Notes: generated by a model not told the origin, from the letters alone. A stretch of DNA of 64,000 bases from Erinaceus europaeus (GCF_950295315.1 NC_080170.1:93170054-93234053); one strand, 5' to 3'; counted from the stretch's first letter, positions 33,711 through 44,914 are shown. Numbers and translations are program-made.

Positions 33711-34162
33711 AAACTGTAAATATCAATGCAATGTATTACTGACATAAATGTAGACATAGGACCCAGAGTAACTTTATAGAGTGCAAGATTATTAAACCAG
33801 TATTGGTCAAATACCTCGTAGACTAGAAAAATATAACATATACTTTATTATTCCATTTATATAAAAATCTAGGGAATGCAAATTAAATTATAGTGACAGA
33901 AAGCAAAGCAGCCATTGCTTGGGCTAAGGCCCATAAGTAAAAATGCGAAAAAATTACAGAGGGATCTTATAGAATCTTTGGAGGTGGAAGTTATACTAAT
34001 GTCTTGATTGTGATGATGATTTCACAGATGTACACATTAAATCAAAGTGTATCAAATTTTCACTTAAAATATGCATAGATTATGGTGTATCAATGATACT
34101 TCAATAAGGCAGTTTCTTAAAATAAATGAAAAGCCATTACTCTTCTTTAAAAAAAAAAATTC

Positions 34163-34375
34163 CTGGGGCTGGGTGGTGGCACACCTGGCTGAGAGCTCAT
34201 GGTAAAGAGTGCAAGGACCTGGGTTCAAGCCCTCAGTCCTCACCTGGAGGAGGAAGGCTTCACAGTGGTGAAGCAGGGTGGCAGATGTCTCTCTGTCTCA
34301 TTCCCTCTCTTATCTTCCTCTTCCTTTTGATTTCTGGCTGTCTCTATCCAATAAATAAATAAAGATAACAATTTT
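34163..34375 (+). mobile_element. SINE-C
   Basis: 'ggggctgggtggtggcacac', 'caaggacctgggttcaagcc', 'ctctatccaataaataaat' tail. Confidence 0.92.
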
Positions 34376-34594
34376 TTTTTAATTCCTTATAAAATAAAGA
34401 ATTAAATATGGGAAATGAAAATATGGCCATGGCATACTGCTAACTGAGCAAAACTATCTGTCAGTTTATTTCATCTATCGATCAAAAGACATAGAGGATT
34501 TGTTTCTTTTAAACTTTTTTTTTTTTTTTACTGTGGAGAGAAAAAAAATGCCCAAGTGGTATACATACTGACTCTTCAGCAAAAGAAACTGCTT

Positions 34595-34795
34595 TAGGGC
34601 TGGCAAAACAACTTACCTGGGAAGACACCTGCCTTACCTTGCACACAACCCAAGTTGCAATCCAGCCCCCACCACCACCACAACTGGGGAAGCTTTCATG
34701 CTGTGGTGGCTCTCTGCTTTCCTTCTATCTATCTGTCTTTCTCTTTCTATGCGACAAAGTTGACTTGGAACACTTGAGTACCAACAACAACAGTA
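34595..34795 (+). mobile_element. Old SINE, diverged
   Basis: 'agggctggcaaaacaactta', a TC-rich end and a CAACAACA tail. It looks like a degraded SINE with weak family signals. Confidence 0.6.
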
Positions 34796-34847
34796 AGTTA
34801 TTTCTTTAACTTTAGCACGGGGTGGGGATTAAATGTGCATATTGATT

Positions 34848-34985
34848 GGTTTGGGAGGTGGCACAGCAGAGAAAGCATTGGACCCTCAAGCATGAGATCC
34901 TGTGTTCAATCCCCAGCAGCACATATACCAGAGTGACGTCTGATTCTTTCTCTCCTTTCTTACTAATTATAAATTAATTTTTAAA
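34848..34985 (+). mobile_element. SINE-B
   Basis: 'gggaggtggcacagcagag', 'gaccctcaagcatgagatcc', 'caatccccagcagcacat'. Confidence 0.9.
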
Positions 34986-35177
34986 TGCACATTCTGAAGT
35001 AAGAAACTATACTTTAAATATTACCAGCATTATAAATCAGTAAAGCTTAATAAAAGTGAAGAAATCATTTCATTATATCTGTCCAATATGAAGAACAATT
35101 AAATTTTTCCTACTAAATAAGTTCTCAGAGCTTACACTTTATGTGATAATATGTCAAGTAGGAATCTATATGTTTTT

Positions 35178-35295
35178 TTAACCATAGCATTGCTCAACTC
35201 TTATTTATGGTGGTGCTAGAGATTGAACCTGGGACATTGCAGACTCGGGCATGAAAATCTTTTTGCATAACTATTTTGCTTTCTCCCCTACCAGA
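35178..35295 (-). mobile_element. SINE-D, antisense
   Basis: 'accatagcattgctcaactc', 'gagattgaacctgggacatt', 'gcataactattttgctttct'. Confidence 0.88.
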
Positions 35296-36235
35296 GTGTC
35301 ATTTTGATGATGATGATGACAGCATTGTGACAATTTCCATACAAGGCAGAACAATAAAGGTAGAATTTAAAAATCGTTGAAAGTTTATACTTCCAAATTC
35401 AGTTGAATTACATATGTAAGTAAACATTCATAAAGGAAATAAGTTTGTTATTTCCATACTTAGTCAAAGGGGAAATGAATAAAGCTCTAGAATACTGAGT
35501 GACAGGGACATGGAAAATGTCTAAGCAGACCCTTCTAGTTGAAAAATTGTTATATTACTGATTCATATGAATAATTAAGCAAACACTTCCCACCTCCAGG
35601 ACGTAGAAAGCGAAAGATATTATCAAGAACCTTTCAACTCTAACACTGCAAAAAGAAAAAAAAAAAAAAAGGAGTAACAATTTTCTCTAGGAATCAGTAA
35701 TTCCAACTTGATCCACTGACACAAAATTATTAATTCGTTGTGTTTTACAAATTGAGAGATAATAGCTTTTAAAGCTTCATCTGCCCGTTCTTGATAGCTG
35801 TGCGAATTACCTTCCACTTTGCAGTTCTCTTCCTCTCATTAGTGGATATGTGTGTGTGTGCAGGCACACACACATACAATTTTAAACTTGCAACAGGATT
35901 ATGAAAATAGATTTTGAAATAATGTAATAACATTTAATATTAATAACTGCTACTAAATACTTTGCCTTAGGTTAGTCAGTTTTTAATTGATAATAATTTT
36001 TAATTTAAATTTTTTCAAATGCCCAAGTACTGATTGATTAAAAATGTATATATGAAAACAAAAGTACTCTTTCTGCCAAGTGGAAATGTGTGGTCTCCAA
36101 AGTTTCAGAGTCATTCTCCTCTAGTTGTACTTTCTCTAAGAGTAAACAGTTGTTATTTCTCTAAGAAAAACTCTAGAGAAAACGGAAATACTGTATCATT
36201 GTATTACTGTATTACTGTGTGTTTATTTTCTTAGA
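35296..36235. other. Unique AT-rich DNA
   Basis: No gene supported. A short GT/CA run lies near 35848-35875. Confidence 0.5.
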
Positions 36236-36354
36236 AATAAAGGGATGATTTTTTAAAGGGATGCTAAGAAGGTGACCTCTATAAGCAAAGAAAAGTCTCA
36301 CTAGAGAGAAATTTTTAGGTTATAGGGTAAGTCCATTTCTTGCATTTTAAGTCC

Positions 36355-36493
36355 TATTTATTTATTTACTTTCCCATAGTTGCACTTGTTGCTTTATTGT
36401 CGTAGTTATTATTGTTGTTGGTATTGAATTTGTTGTTGTTAGAACAATGAAAAATGGAGAGAGGAGGGGAAGACAGACAAGGGGAGAGAAATA
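36355..36493 (-). mobile_element. SINE-A 3' half, antisense
   Basis: 'tagttgcacttgttgctttat', (TTG)n and 'gagaggaggggaagacagac'. The head half is missing and the sequence passes directly into the local repeat at about 36494. Confidence 0.8.
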
Positions 36494-36990
36494 CTCTTCT
36501 TCTACTTTTCCTCTCATCTATCAACTACACACACGAATCAACTACACACATCTCTGAAGCCTAGAAAGCCTGAAATGGAGGTGCCTGCCTAACTGGGTTC
36601 TGGTGAGGCTTTTCTTTGCTTATAGAGGTCACCTTCTTGGTATTGCTTTAAAAAAAAAATTGGCAAAAGCATTAATAAGGAAAAAGAGGAGAAATGATGG
36701 GGTACCTAGGGTTTAAAAGTGGAGTACATAGGGATGGTCTGGTCTTTGTGAAGCTATGGCACGGAAAGGGAAGAAAGAGGGCAAGAGTGACATGGAGAAT
36801 GGAAAACATCTGAAAGGTGTAATTGGCAGCAGAAAGTGGGTCCTTGCAGGTTTTCATGATTAGGGATAGAAGCTAAGTTTACTAGAAACGCTTCCCCAGC
36901 ATGGATGACAGCTGTGGAAGAGAGGTTAAGTGAATAGATGTGAAGCTAGAGGCCTCTGATCGAATCCCTGGAGTCAGATGTCTCTAAGGT
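36494..36990 (-). repeat. Inverted, internally deleted copy of the 37-39 kb repeat
   Basis: 36494-36645 is the reverse complement of the end of the unit (38045-38213), and 36660-36975 of its start (37085-37345). The middle is missing, with an A-rich stretch at the join. It is clearly more diverged than the two tandem copies are from each other. Confidence 0.85.
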
Positions 36991-37065
36991 AAGCCTGAAA
37001 GGTACGCGCTGGGACCCCCCTTCCCCTTGCCCTTCTCCCCTCCCCCATACTCCTACTCCAGCATC

Positions 37066-38213
37066 TCAACTTTAAGCACAGACATCTGACTCCAGGGATT
37101 CTATCGCAAGCCTCTAGTTTCACATCCACTGACTTAACCTCTCATTCACAGCTGTTAGCCATGCCGGGAGAAGGTTTCTAGTAATCTTAGCTTCTAGGCA
37201 TGATCTTGACAACCTGTAGACACCCACTTCCAGCTTCCATTTCAGCTTTCAGATGTTGTCCCTTCTCTATCTCACTCTGCCCCTCTTTCTTCAATTTCAA
37301 TATCACATCTCCACAAAGACCAAACCATCCCCATGTATCCCACTTTTTCTTTTTTTTTTTTATTTTTTTTAATTATTTATTTATTTATTCCCTTTTGTTG
37401 CCCTTGTTGTTTTATTGTTGTAGCTATTATTGTTGTTGTCGTTGTTGGATAGGACAGAGAGAAATGGAGAGAGGAGGGGAGGACAGAGAGGAGGAGAGAA
37501 AGACAGACACCTGCAGACCTGCTTCACCGCCTGTGAAGCGACTCCCCTGCATGTGGGGAGCCGGGGTTCGAACCGGGATCCTTATGCCGGTCCTTGTGCT
37601 TTGCGCCACCTGCGCTTAACCCGCTACGCTACAGCCCGACTCCCCCACTTTTTCAAAACATCCCTCCATACCCCATCATTTCTCCTCTTTTCCTCATTAA
37701 TGGTTTTGCTATTCTGGGAGGGGGGGTGGTGATGAGGAACTGTGGTGATGTGTAGTCTGTGAAATTATACCCCTCTTTTCCAATGGTCTAGTCGATCACT
37801 ATTAAATCAATAAAAGGTAAATAAAGAAAGAGAGCTTATAGGATAGCTAAGATGGATTACATCATAGGCTCCCCACAATATATGATGAAATCTTACTTGC
37901 TGATGTGACTATACTTGTAGAAAGGGCTCTTAGAGGGTGGTTATCATCAAATACAATGAGAAAGGTGGAGTCTTAATATGATAGTGTCAGCAACCTGTTA
38001 AGAAGCAGAGACACCTTTTGTGCTTCTGTCTTTTCTCTTCTCTCACAAATAAGGTGGCCTCTATAAGCAAAGAAACATCTCACCACCACCCAGTCAGGCA
38101 GGCAGGCAGGCAGGCACCCACATCTCCGGCTTTCTAGGCCTCAGAGATGTGTGTATGTGATGCGTATGTGTAGTTGATAGAAGAGAGGAAAAGTAGAAAG
38201 CCGGCATCTCCAC
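37066..38213 (+). repeat. Tandem duplication unit, copy 1 (with SINE-A inside)
   Basis: Without the SINE-A at about 37352-37652, this copy is about 0.85 kb. It aligns end to end with copy 2 (38225-39050) with only scattered differences. Shared landmarks: 'acaacctgtagacacccac', 'ttgctattctgg', 'gctaagatggattacatcat', 'gcctctataagcaaagaaa'. No coding frame is supported. Confidence 0.88.
37352..37652 (-). mobile_element. SINE-A, antisense, inserted in copy 1 only
   Basis: T-rich start, 'cccttttgttgcccttgttg', 'ggataggacagagagaaatgg', tRNA-like 'ggttcgaaccgggatcc', and head complement ending 'acagcccgactccc'. It is absent from copy 2, so it inserted after the duplication. Confidence 0.93.
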
Positions 38214-38224
38214 TTACCTTCGGG

Positions 38225-39050
38225 ACATACTTTTCAGCAGAGACAACTGACTCCAGGGGTTCGATCACGGGCCTCTAGCTTCACATCCACCAACTTAACC
38301 CCTCATCTACAGCCTCCAGCCATGTTGAGAGAAGGTTATAGTAATCTTATCTTCTAGCCATGATCATGACAACCTGTAGACACCCACTTCCAGCTTCCAA
38401 TCACAGCTTTCAGATGTTGTCCCTTCTCTATCTCACTCTGCCCCTCTTTCTTCAATTTCAACATCACATCTTCACAAAGACCAAACCATCCCCATGTATC
38501 TCACTTTTTCAAAACATCTCCCATACCCCATCATTTCTCCTCTTTTCCTCATTAATGGTTTTGCTATTCTGGGGGTGGGATGGGTTTGATGAGATACTGT
38601 GGTGATGGGTAGTCTGTGAAATTGTACCCCTCTTTTCCTATGGTCTAGTCAATCACTATTAAATCAATAAAAGGTAAATAAAGAAGGAGAGCTTATAGGA
38701 TAGCTAAGATGGATTACATCATAGGCTCCCCACAATATATGATGAAATCTTACTTGCTGATGTGACTATACTTGTAGAAAGGGCTCTTAGAGGGTGGTTA
38801 TCATCAAATACAATGAGAAAGGTGGAGTCTTAATATGATAGTGTCAGCAACCTGTTAAGAAGCAGAGACACCTTTCGTGCTTCTGTCTTTTCTCTTCTCT
38901 CACAAATAAGGTGGCCTCTATAAGCAAAGAAGTGTCTCACCACCACCCAGTCAGGCAGGCAGGCAGGCACACACATCTCCGGCTTTCTAGGCCTCAGAGA
39001 TGTGTGTATGTGATGCGTATGTGTAGTTGATAGATGAGAATAAAAGTAGA
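38225..39050 (+). repeat. Tandem duplication unit, copy 2
   Basis: The second copy of the unit, without the SINE. It continues to 'tgatgcgtatgtgtagttg' at about 39005-39030 and runs into a purine-rich tract (39040-39170). Confidence 0.88.
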
Positions 39051-39172
39051 AGGAGTAATAATATAAAAGTAGAAGGAGTAAGGGGAAGAGGAGGAAAAGG
39101 TGGAAGAGGGGGTAGAGGGGGAAGAAGGGGAAGAGGGTGAATAGTGGAAGAGAGGGAAGAGGGGGGAAGATT
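39040..39172. repeat. GGA/GAA-rich purine tract
   Basis: A polypurine stretch of AAGTAGAAGGAG-like and GGAAGAGG-like units that runs out of repeat copy 2. The Pro/Leu-rich frame on the opposite strand is an artefact. Confidence 0.85.
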
Positions 39173-39401
39173 TCTGGTACTTGGGATGAAGATTGAAAGG
39201 AAAATATGTTTCAGTAACATATCAAAAGACATCAAATCCTAATCCTATTAGTTATGAGGTTTTTGCTTTTTACTTCTGAGCTGGAAGGAGACCTAAATTT
39301 TTCTAATACTTGATGATGACATTGCAAACTAAATATTCAAGTTTTTCTCACATTTTTTTTTAACTTGGATTAAGAATTTATATGGTCCCTTTCCTTTTCT
39401 T

Positions 39402-39763
39402 CTTCTTTTTTTTTTTTTTCTTGCCTCCAGAGTCATTGTTGGGGCTCAACGCCTGCATTACGAAGGCTATTTTTTTCCCTTTTCTTTCCCTTGTTGTTTA
39501 TCATTGTTGCTATTATTATTATTATTTTTCCATTATTATTATTGTTACTGCTGTCATTTTTTTTGATAGGACAGAGAAATCGAGAGAGGAGGGGAAGACA
39601 GAAAGGGGGAGAGAAGGATAGACACCTGTAGACCTGCTTCTCTGCTAGTGAAGCATCCCCTCTGCAGGTGGGGAGCCATGGGCTCAAACTGGGATGCTTA
39701 TGCCAATCCTTGAGCATCGTACCATATGCTATTAACCCGCTTCACTAGTGCCAGGCCCCCTCC
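39402..39763 (-). mobile_element. SINE-A, antisense, full length
   Basis: 'cttgcctccagagtcattgt', (TTA)n, 'gataggacagagaaatcgag', head complement 'cactagtgccaggcccc'. Confidence 0.9.
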
Positions 39764-39771
39764 TTTTCTTT

Positions 39772-39897
39772 CTTTTTTTATGTCATAGCACTGTTAAGAT
39801 CTGGATTATAGTGGCAATGGGGATTGAGCCTGGAAACTCAGAGACTCCAGCATTAAAGTCTTTTTTTATAATCATCGTGTACTCTCCCTTAGCCCTA
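39772..39897 (-). mobile_element. SINE-D, antisense, diverged
   Basis: 'tcatagcactgttaagatct', 'ggggattgagcctggaaac', 'atcgtgtactctcccttag'. Confidence 0.7.
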
Positions 39898-39941
39898 AAA
39901 TCCTTTTTGTAAGATAGGCTCACTAAATATGAAGAACTAGA

Positions 39942-40192
39942 TATAGTGGGTTAAGCGCACGTGGAGCAAAGCGCAAGGACCAGCTTAAGAATACCGGTTC
40001 GAGCCCCCAGCTCCCCAGCTGCAGGGGAGTCGCTTCACAGGCAGTAAAGCAGGTCTGCAGGTGTCTATCTTTCTCTCCCTCTCTCTGTCTTCCCCTCCTC
40101 TCTCCATTTCTCTCTGTCCTATCCAATAACAACAATAATAACTACAATAATAGAACAACAAGGGCAACAGAAGGAAATAAAAAAAAAAAAAA
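39942..40192 (+). mobile_element. SINE-A, head truncated
   Basis: It starts inside the head ('agtgggttaagcgcacgtgg'), then B box 'ccggttcgagcccccagc', body and tail. A purine run (GGGA)n follows at 40193-40240. Confidence 0.92.
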
Positions 40193-40284
40193 GAGAGGAA
40201 GGGAGGGAAGAGGGGAGGGGAGGGGAGGGAAGGAGAGGGCAATCCTTTACACAAACACTAAACTAAAAGAATGAATCTGGAAAT

Positions 40285-40480
40285 TGATTCATTTTACTAA
40301 CTCAGCAAAAGCAACCAGATGTATAGGGAAAAACCTAACAAAGGAGATGAAAGACTTGTATGGCAAAAATTATGAATCACTATTCAAGGACATAGAAAGA
40401 GACACAAATAAATGGAAAGATATACTACTGTGCTCGTGGACTGGAAGAACAAACATCAGCAAAATAATTTAATTTTTAAA
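40285..40480 (+). pseudogene. L1 ORF2 internal fragment
   Basis: The translation GKNLTKEMKDLYGKNYESLF followed by RDTNKWKDILLCSWTGRTNI matches the L1 ORF2 region downstream of the reverse transcriptase core. The fragment is isolated and does not continue into a 3' end. Confidence 0.85.
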
Positions 40481-40514
40481 GATGGTTTAATGCTAAAAAA
40501 AAAAAAAAAAGTGT

Positions 40515-40722
40515 ACAATGGGGCCAGGCAGCAGTGCACTTGGTTAAGACACATTACAGTGATCAAGGATCTGGGTTCAAGCCCTTGGTCACCACCTGCA
40601 GATGGGAAAGCTTCAAGAGTGGTGAAGTAGGACTGCAAGGTGTCTCTCTGTCTCTCTCTCTCTACCTCCCTCTCTCCTCTCAATTTCTCTCTGTCTCTAT
40701 CCAATAATAAAAGAAATTAAAA
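40515..40722 (+). mobile_element. SINE-C
   Basis: 'ggggccaggcagcagtgcac', 'gatctgggttcaagccctt', 'ctctatccaataataaaag'. Confidence 0.9.
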
Positions 40723-40732
40723 AATATTTTAG

Positions 40733-41065
40733 GGGGCCGGGGCAGTAGCGCAGCCGGTTAAACACACATGACGAAGAACAAGGACCAACCTAAACATCCT
40801 GGTTCGAGCCCCCAGCTCCCCACCCACAGCAGGGTCACTTCACAAGCGGTGAAGCAGGTCTGTAGGTGTCTTTCTCTCTCCCTTTTTGTCTTCCCTTCTC
40901 TCTCGATTTCTCTCTGTCCTATCCAACAACGACGACAGTAATAACAACAATGATAAACAACAAGGGCGGCAAAAGCAAAAAAAAAAAAAAAATAGCCTCC
41001 AGGAGCAGTGAATTCATAGTTGCAGGCACCGAGCCCCAGGGATAATCCTAGAGGCAATATATTAG
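40733..41065 (+). mobile_element. SINE-A, full length with 3' block
   Basis: 'ggggccggggcagtagcgca', 'ctggttcgagcccccagc', body, 'gtcctatccaacaacgac', 'gcaccgagccccagggataa'. Confidence 0.92.
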
Positions 41066-41077
41066 AATTTAAAAATG

Positions 41078-41340
41078 GTGGGAGTCGGGCAGTAGCACAG
41101 CAGGTTAAGCGCAGGTGACTTAAAGCAAAAGGACCGACAAGGACGGGTGTAGCTTCTCAAGCGATGAAGTAGGTCTGCAGATGTCTATCTTTCTCTCCCT
41201 CTCTCTGTGTTCCCCTCCTCTCTCTCCATTTATCTCTGTGCTATCTAACAACAACATCAATAACAACAACAATAATAACCACAACAATAAAAAACAACAA
41301 AGCAACAAAAAGGAATAAATAAGTATTTAAAATAAACAAA
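41078..41340 (+). mobile_element. SINE-A, internally deleted
   Basis: 'gggagtcgggcagtagcaca' head and body with 'gctatctaacaacaacatc' tail. The B-box region between head and body is shortened. Confidence 0.9.
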
Positions 41341-41649
41341 CAAACATGGTGCACAAGAAGGGTCCATAAATATTTTGTTTAGAGAATAAGATAATGACAG
41401 GAAAAAATGAGTGAATAAACAACAGGAAGTAGTGAGTGAAGATGTATGAGGTTCACCCAGTGAAGCTATCCTCTAGAACTTCCCTCCTGTTTGCTAGGCC
41501 TTTGGATATACCCCTTTTTCTTAGTAGGGACAGTGACTCAGCTGGTGAGTCCTTGAATGAGGTAGTAAGTTCAAACTATGGTAACATATAAAAAAATAAT
41601 AGTAATGAACTATTGTATTAAATACCATTTACCTTGGTTATTGAGGTAT

Positions 41650-41888
41650 TTCATTGCCACCAGGATTTTTGCTGGGACTTGGTGCCTATGTGACTCCACT
41701 GCCTCCTGCAGCCATTTATTTGTTTCCTTTCTGTTTTATGATAGTGTCAAAGAAGAGAAAGGGGGAGGAGATAAATCTGCAGCACTACTCCAACACTTGT
41801 GAAGCTCCCCCACTGTGGATGGTGACCAGGGACTTGGAAAGGAATTTGTATGTTCTAGTGGGTGAACTACTACCACCCAGTGTCTTGA
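41650..41888 (-). mobile_element. Old SINE-A-like, antisense
   Basis: 'gccaccaggatttttgctgg', 'ctccactgcctcctgcagcc', 'caacacttgtgaagctcccc', 'actaccacccagtgtc'. Diverged. Confidence 0.75.
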
Positions 41889-42019
41889 GATTTTTTTTTT
41901 GTCAATCTCCTTATATTTTGCACTTGAGGTAAATGCCTCATTCATATCATGTAATTTTCAATTCAATTAATGTTCATCTTATAAATTCCAAGGTTTGTCG
42001 CATTAAATTAAATAGGCCA

Positions 42020-42185
42020 GTGTGGGGCCAAGTGGTGGGTCATCCAGTAAAGTATACACATTACATGTATGAAGACCTGGGTTTAAGCCCCAAGTCTCCA
42101 ACCTGCTAAAGAGCCGCCAAAATGACGGCACTGTGCTGCCAGTATCTATGTCTATCTATCATCTATCTCCCCCATTCTTTTATTT
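42020..42185 (+). mobile_element. Old SINE-C-like copy
   Basis: 'ggggccaagtggtgggtcat', 'gacctgggtttaagcccc', TC/TATC-rich end. Confidence 0.75.
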
Positions 42186-42524
42186 GTCCTGCATCCTCTC
42201 ATTTCCCAAAGATAACAGATAACCACCATAGTTCAAAGTCTTAGAGCTCCTTTCTTCCTTCTTTTCCTTCTTTCCTCTCTTTCTTTCTTTCTCAAAAGAG
42301 AAAGCAAGACATGCAAATATCTTCTTCCAAATGCTAATACTTTTTCTATACCCTTAACACAGAATCCAAACAGTTTTCACATTAAAACTGAAGAAATAAT
42401 TCAGCAAAAGAAAGCATGGAGTCCTCTAAATAAGGCACCCTCTGTTCTTTTTGTGCCCTATTTCCCAGACTGGGCACTAAAGCAACCAGCAACTCAGACA
42501 CTAACATGTACAGACAAAATGCAT

Positions 42525-42730
42525 TCCCAGGGGGTCAGGTATTGGCACAACTGGTTGAGTGCAGATGTTACAATGTACAAGGACTTGGGTTCAAGCCCCC
42601 AGCCCCCACCTGCAGGGAGAAGGCTTCATGAGTGTTGAAGTAGATCTGCAGGTGTCTCTTTTCCTCTCCATCTCCCCCTTCCCTCTTGATATCTGGCTGT
42701 CTCTACTTAAAAAAAAAAAAAAAAAAAAAG
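42525..42730 (+). mobile_element. SINE-C with A tail
   Basis: 'gggggtcaggtattggcaca', 'gacttgggttcaagccccc', 'tggctgtctctacttaaaa'. Confidence 0.9.
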
Positions 42731-42936
42731 CAAAACAGCATTCCCAAGAAAAGCCTTTTTCAATCATGCCAATAAATTATTAAAAGAGAAATTTGCCAAG
42801 ATACTTCTAAAAAAAAAAAAAAATTAGTCAGGTCTTTTGAAGTTGGAAGTTGGCACATTCTCCTAGAAATGGTGCCTCACATGAAAATAATGTGGGTTTT
42901 TGGTGGCATCAAATGGGCAGCTCTGTGCCCAAGGGG

Positions 42937-43365
42937 TGTTGTTAAAATTTCGGAAGGCTCTGGTCGGGCTGGCTTGCTTCACGGTGGGTAACAGAGACGC
43001 GGAGACAATGGCTGGGCAGGGAAGCTGTATTTCTTTATTCAGGAACAACGATTCATAAACTAAGACAAACTAATCACCAAACAGAACTCTGCTGTCTCTT
43101 TGCAGCGGCGCAAGCACTCTCTCTTTTACTCTGGAACTCAGGAACCCTCTCCCTTACTCTCGAACTCAGAAACTCTCGCACTCTCGCACTCTCGAACTCC
43201 GGAACTCAGGAACTCTGTCACTGGGGAACTCAGGAACTCTCGGACTCCGGAACCCTCTCCCAGGGTCCCTTGGGGCGGGGCCAAGCAGGCCCGCGAAATT
43301 AACAGGACTCATCCAATTCTCTTGGAGGGGGAGGGCTAGAACAAGCCAATGTAAAGCATACGACA
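42937..43365 (-). mobile_element. 3' LTR of the element
   Basis: It is a downstream LTR in minus-strand sense. It carries an 'aataaag' polyadenylation signal (complement 'ctttatt' near 43032) and a U3 rich in GGAACTCAGGAACTCT-type short repeats at 43138-43260. It differs from the other LTR at 6 substitutions and 2 indels, all within about 85 bp of the U5 end. Confidence 0.93.
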
Positions 43366-43377
43366 ATTCCCCCTTTT
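43366..43377 (-). promoter_or_regulatory. Polypurine tract
   Basis: The minus strand reads AAAAGGGGGAAT directly before the TG start of the 3' LTR. In retroelements this resists RNase H and primes plus-strand DNA synthesis. Confidence 0.8.
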
Positions 43378-43611
43378 CTTTTTAACTAAATGACTATAGT
43401 ATCAAGGGTGTGGGGTGAACAGAAGCATATATAACCAAAACCAGCATGTTGCCAAGGGAAGGCCTGAGGGGGCCATATCTGAAAAAAAAAAATTTTCTTG
43501 CCTCTGGGGGGCTACTTGCCTCGACGGGCAATTGCATGGGGGCGGGGAATGGCCTAGGGTCCCACAGGCAGCTGGCTGCAACTTACTTACTATGAAACAA
43601 AACTTGTTATT

Positions 43612-43851
43612 AGCATATCTACTGCAGGATCTAACGTTTTTAATAGAGAAGGAATTTGAGACTTTTACATATCAACAACTGTCTTTTAACCTTTTGTTAC
43701 ACCCATTCAAGATGGAGACACACCCTAGGTGTGGGCCGGAGAGGAAACCTCAGGCATGAGAATAATTAGCATAGCCATTGTGCGATCTACCATTTCTAAT
43801 AGAGAAGGTAGTGTTTTACATATCAACAAGTCTATTTAACCTTTTGTTTAG
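43612..43851 (-). repeat. Imperfect ~85-bp direct repeat in the element
   Basis: 43612-43699 and 43769-43851 share 'tagagaagg' and 'tttacatatcaacaa', and both end near 'aaccttttgtt'. This is an internal duplication in the 3' noncoding part of the element. Confidence 0.75.
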
Positions 43852-43996
43852 ACCAACTTAGTTGAAATATATTGATTGTTAACTAATTTTTACCTCAGAC
43901 TTTAAATGTAAGTTAATTTTTATCTTTATGAGAATTACGTTGAAAACCTTTTTCATTTATCTTTGACTAGTAAGAATTTAGCCTTAAAGCTACTGT

Positions 43997-44914
43997 TTAC
44001 CAAACTTTAAACATACACATAAACATAGTCATTAATACACGAGGAGAGAAACCTTTGTTACGAAGACATGTCATTTTAAACACGAATTTAAATCTATATT
44101 GTCTTAGTTGTTGGGGGGGGGGTTCACCATCCGGAGGTGGCTTCCCGCGCAGCTCCACTTCTAGGAATTGCAGGTTGCGATCTCTGCACAAATCTCTGCG
44201 TACTCCAGCTTGTCTGTCTTCAGACCGGACCGGCGGCTGGAGATCTCGTGTGCCCAGTTTTGGCAGGGAGCCCGGGGGTCCGGGAGGCCCGGGATGGTTC
44301 CAGAATTCATAGAAAGAGGGCAGGCAGGCCATCTTTGTAGAAGGCGTGAGCCTAGGTGCCCAGGGGTGGCGGCCATGATAGAACGCCGCGGCCCTGCCCC
44401 ATGGCCCTGCCATGTCTGCTCCCCTGTTCGCAGTGGCCGAGCAGCGTGGAGGGATCACGCGTCCAGTGCCCTGCACCACGCGGTGGAGAGCCGGCTCCTG
44501 TGGGCTGGCCTCAGGCTCCAGCATGTTGGCATCGGGCTCCAGCATGTTGGCCTCAGGCTCCAGCATGTTGGCATCGGGCTCCAGCATGTTGGCATCGGGC
44601 TCTAGCGTGCTGGCATCGGGCTCTTGCATGGTGGCGTAGGCCTCCTGCGGGCTGCGGGGCTGCGGGGTTGCTGGCGCGGTGCGCGGGGTTGTCTGGGCGC
44701 AGCCGGCTGGCTGGCTGTTTAACCAGGTGGAAACGGCAGCTCCGCGCCTCGCCTCCCGCCCGCTGGCTCTTCCCGCTGGCTGTTCTGAGTTCGCCCGAGC
44801 GAGTGGAAACCACAGAGTGGTCCAGAGATAAATGTTCCAGAAACAGCAAAACAGTCTCGTGAAGAAAGAGCAGAGGCCTTTGGAGATCTCTTCACAAGCA
44901 GAAGAGAAGGCCAT
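43997..44914 (-). CDS. 305-codon ORF of unknown function inside the LTR element
   Basis: I do not recognise this protein. The ATG is the first long-frame start after a ~50-nt leader downstream of the primer-binding site. Residues 17-39 form a hydrophobic, Cys/Trp/Phe-rich stretch that could be a membrane segment. Residues 97-139 are six seven-residue repeats of the LEPDANM type. The middle and end are Pro/Gly/Arg-rich, with no matrix, capsid or zinc-knuckle signature. The region is GC-rich, which favours chance open frames on both strands, so it may be a noncoding leader that happens to be open. If translated, it would occupy the position of gag. Confidence 0.4.
   Translation of the reverse strand: MAFSSACEEISKGLCSFFTRLFCCFWNIYLWTTLWFPLARANSEQPAGRASGREARRGAAVSTWLNSQPAGCAQTTPRTAPATPQPRSPQEAYATMQEPDASTLEPDANMLEPDANMLEPEANMLEPDANMLEPEASPQEPALHRVVQGTGRVIPPRCSATANRGADMAGPWGRAAAFYHGRHPWAPRLTPSTKMACLPSFYEFWNHPGPPGPPGSLPKLGTRDLQPPVRSEDRQAGVRRDLCRDRNLQFLEVELRGKPPPDGEPPPQQLRQYRFKFVFKMTCLRNKGFSPRVLMTMFMCMFKVW
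44507..44632. repeat. Six 21-bp tandem repeats
   Basis: Units of the type 'ggcatcgggctccagcatgtt' occur at 44507, 44528, 44549, 44570, 44591 and 44612. They keep the reading frame of the 305-codon ORF (seven residues each). The last two units are the most diverged. Confidence 0.93.

Noticed and set aside
43138..43260. Short repeated 'ggaactcaggaactct' units as a CRISPR-like array
   Set aside because: Units are degenerate, without unique spacers, and lie inside an LTR of a eukaryotic element; the same sequence recurs in the second LTR.
44356..44862. 168-codon forward-strand open frame over the LTR element
   Set aside because: Antisense to the 305-codon ORF; the GC-rich 21-bp repeats keep several frames open. 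The element's orientation (PBS, PPT) is minus.
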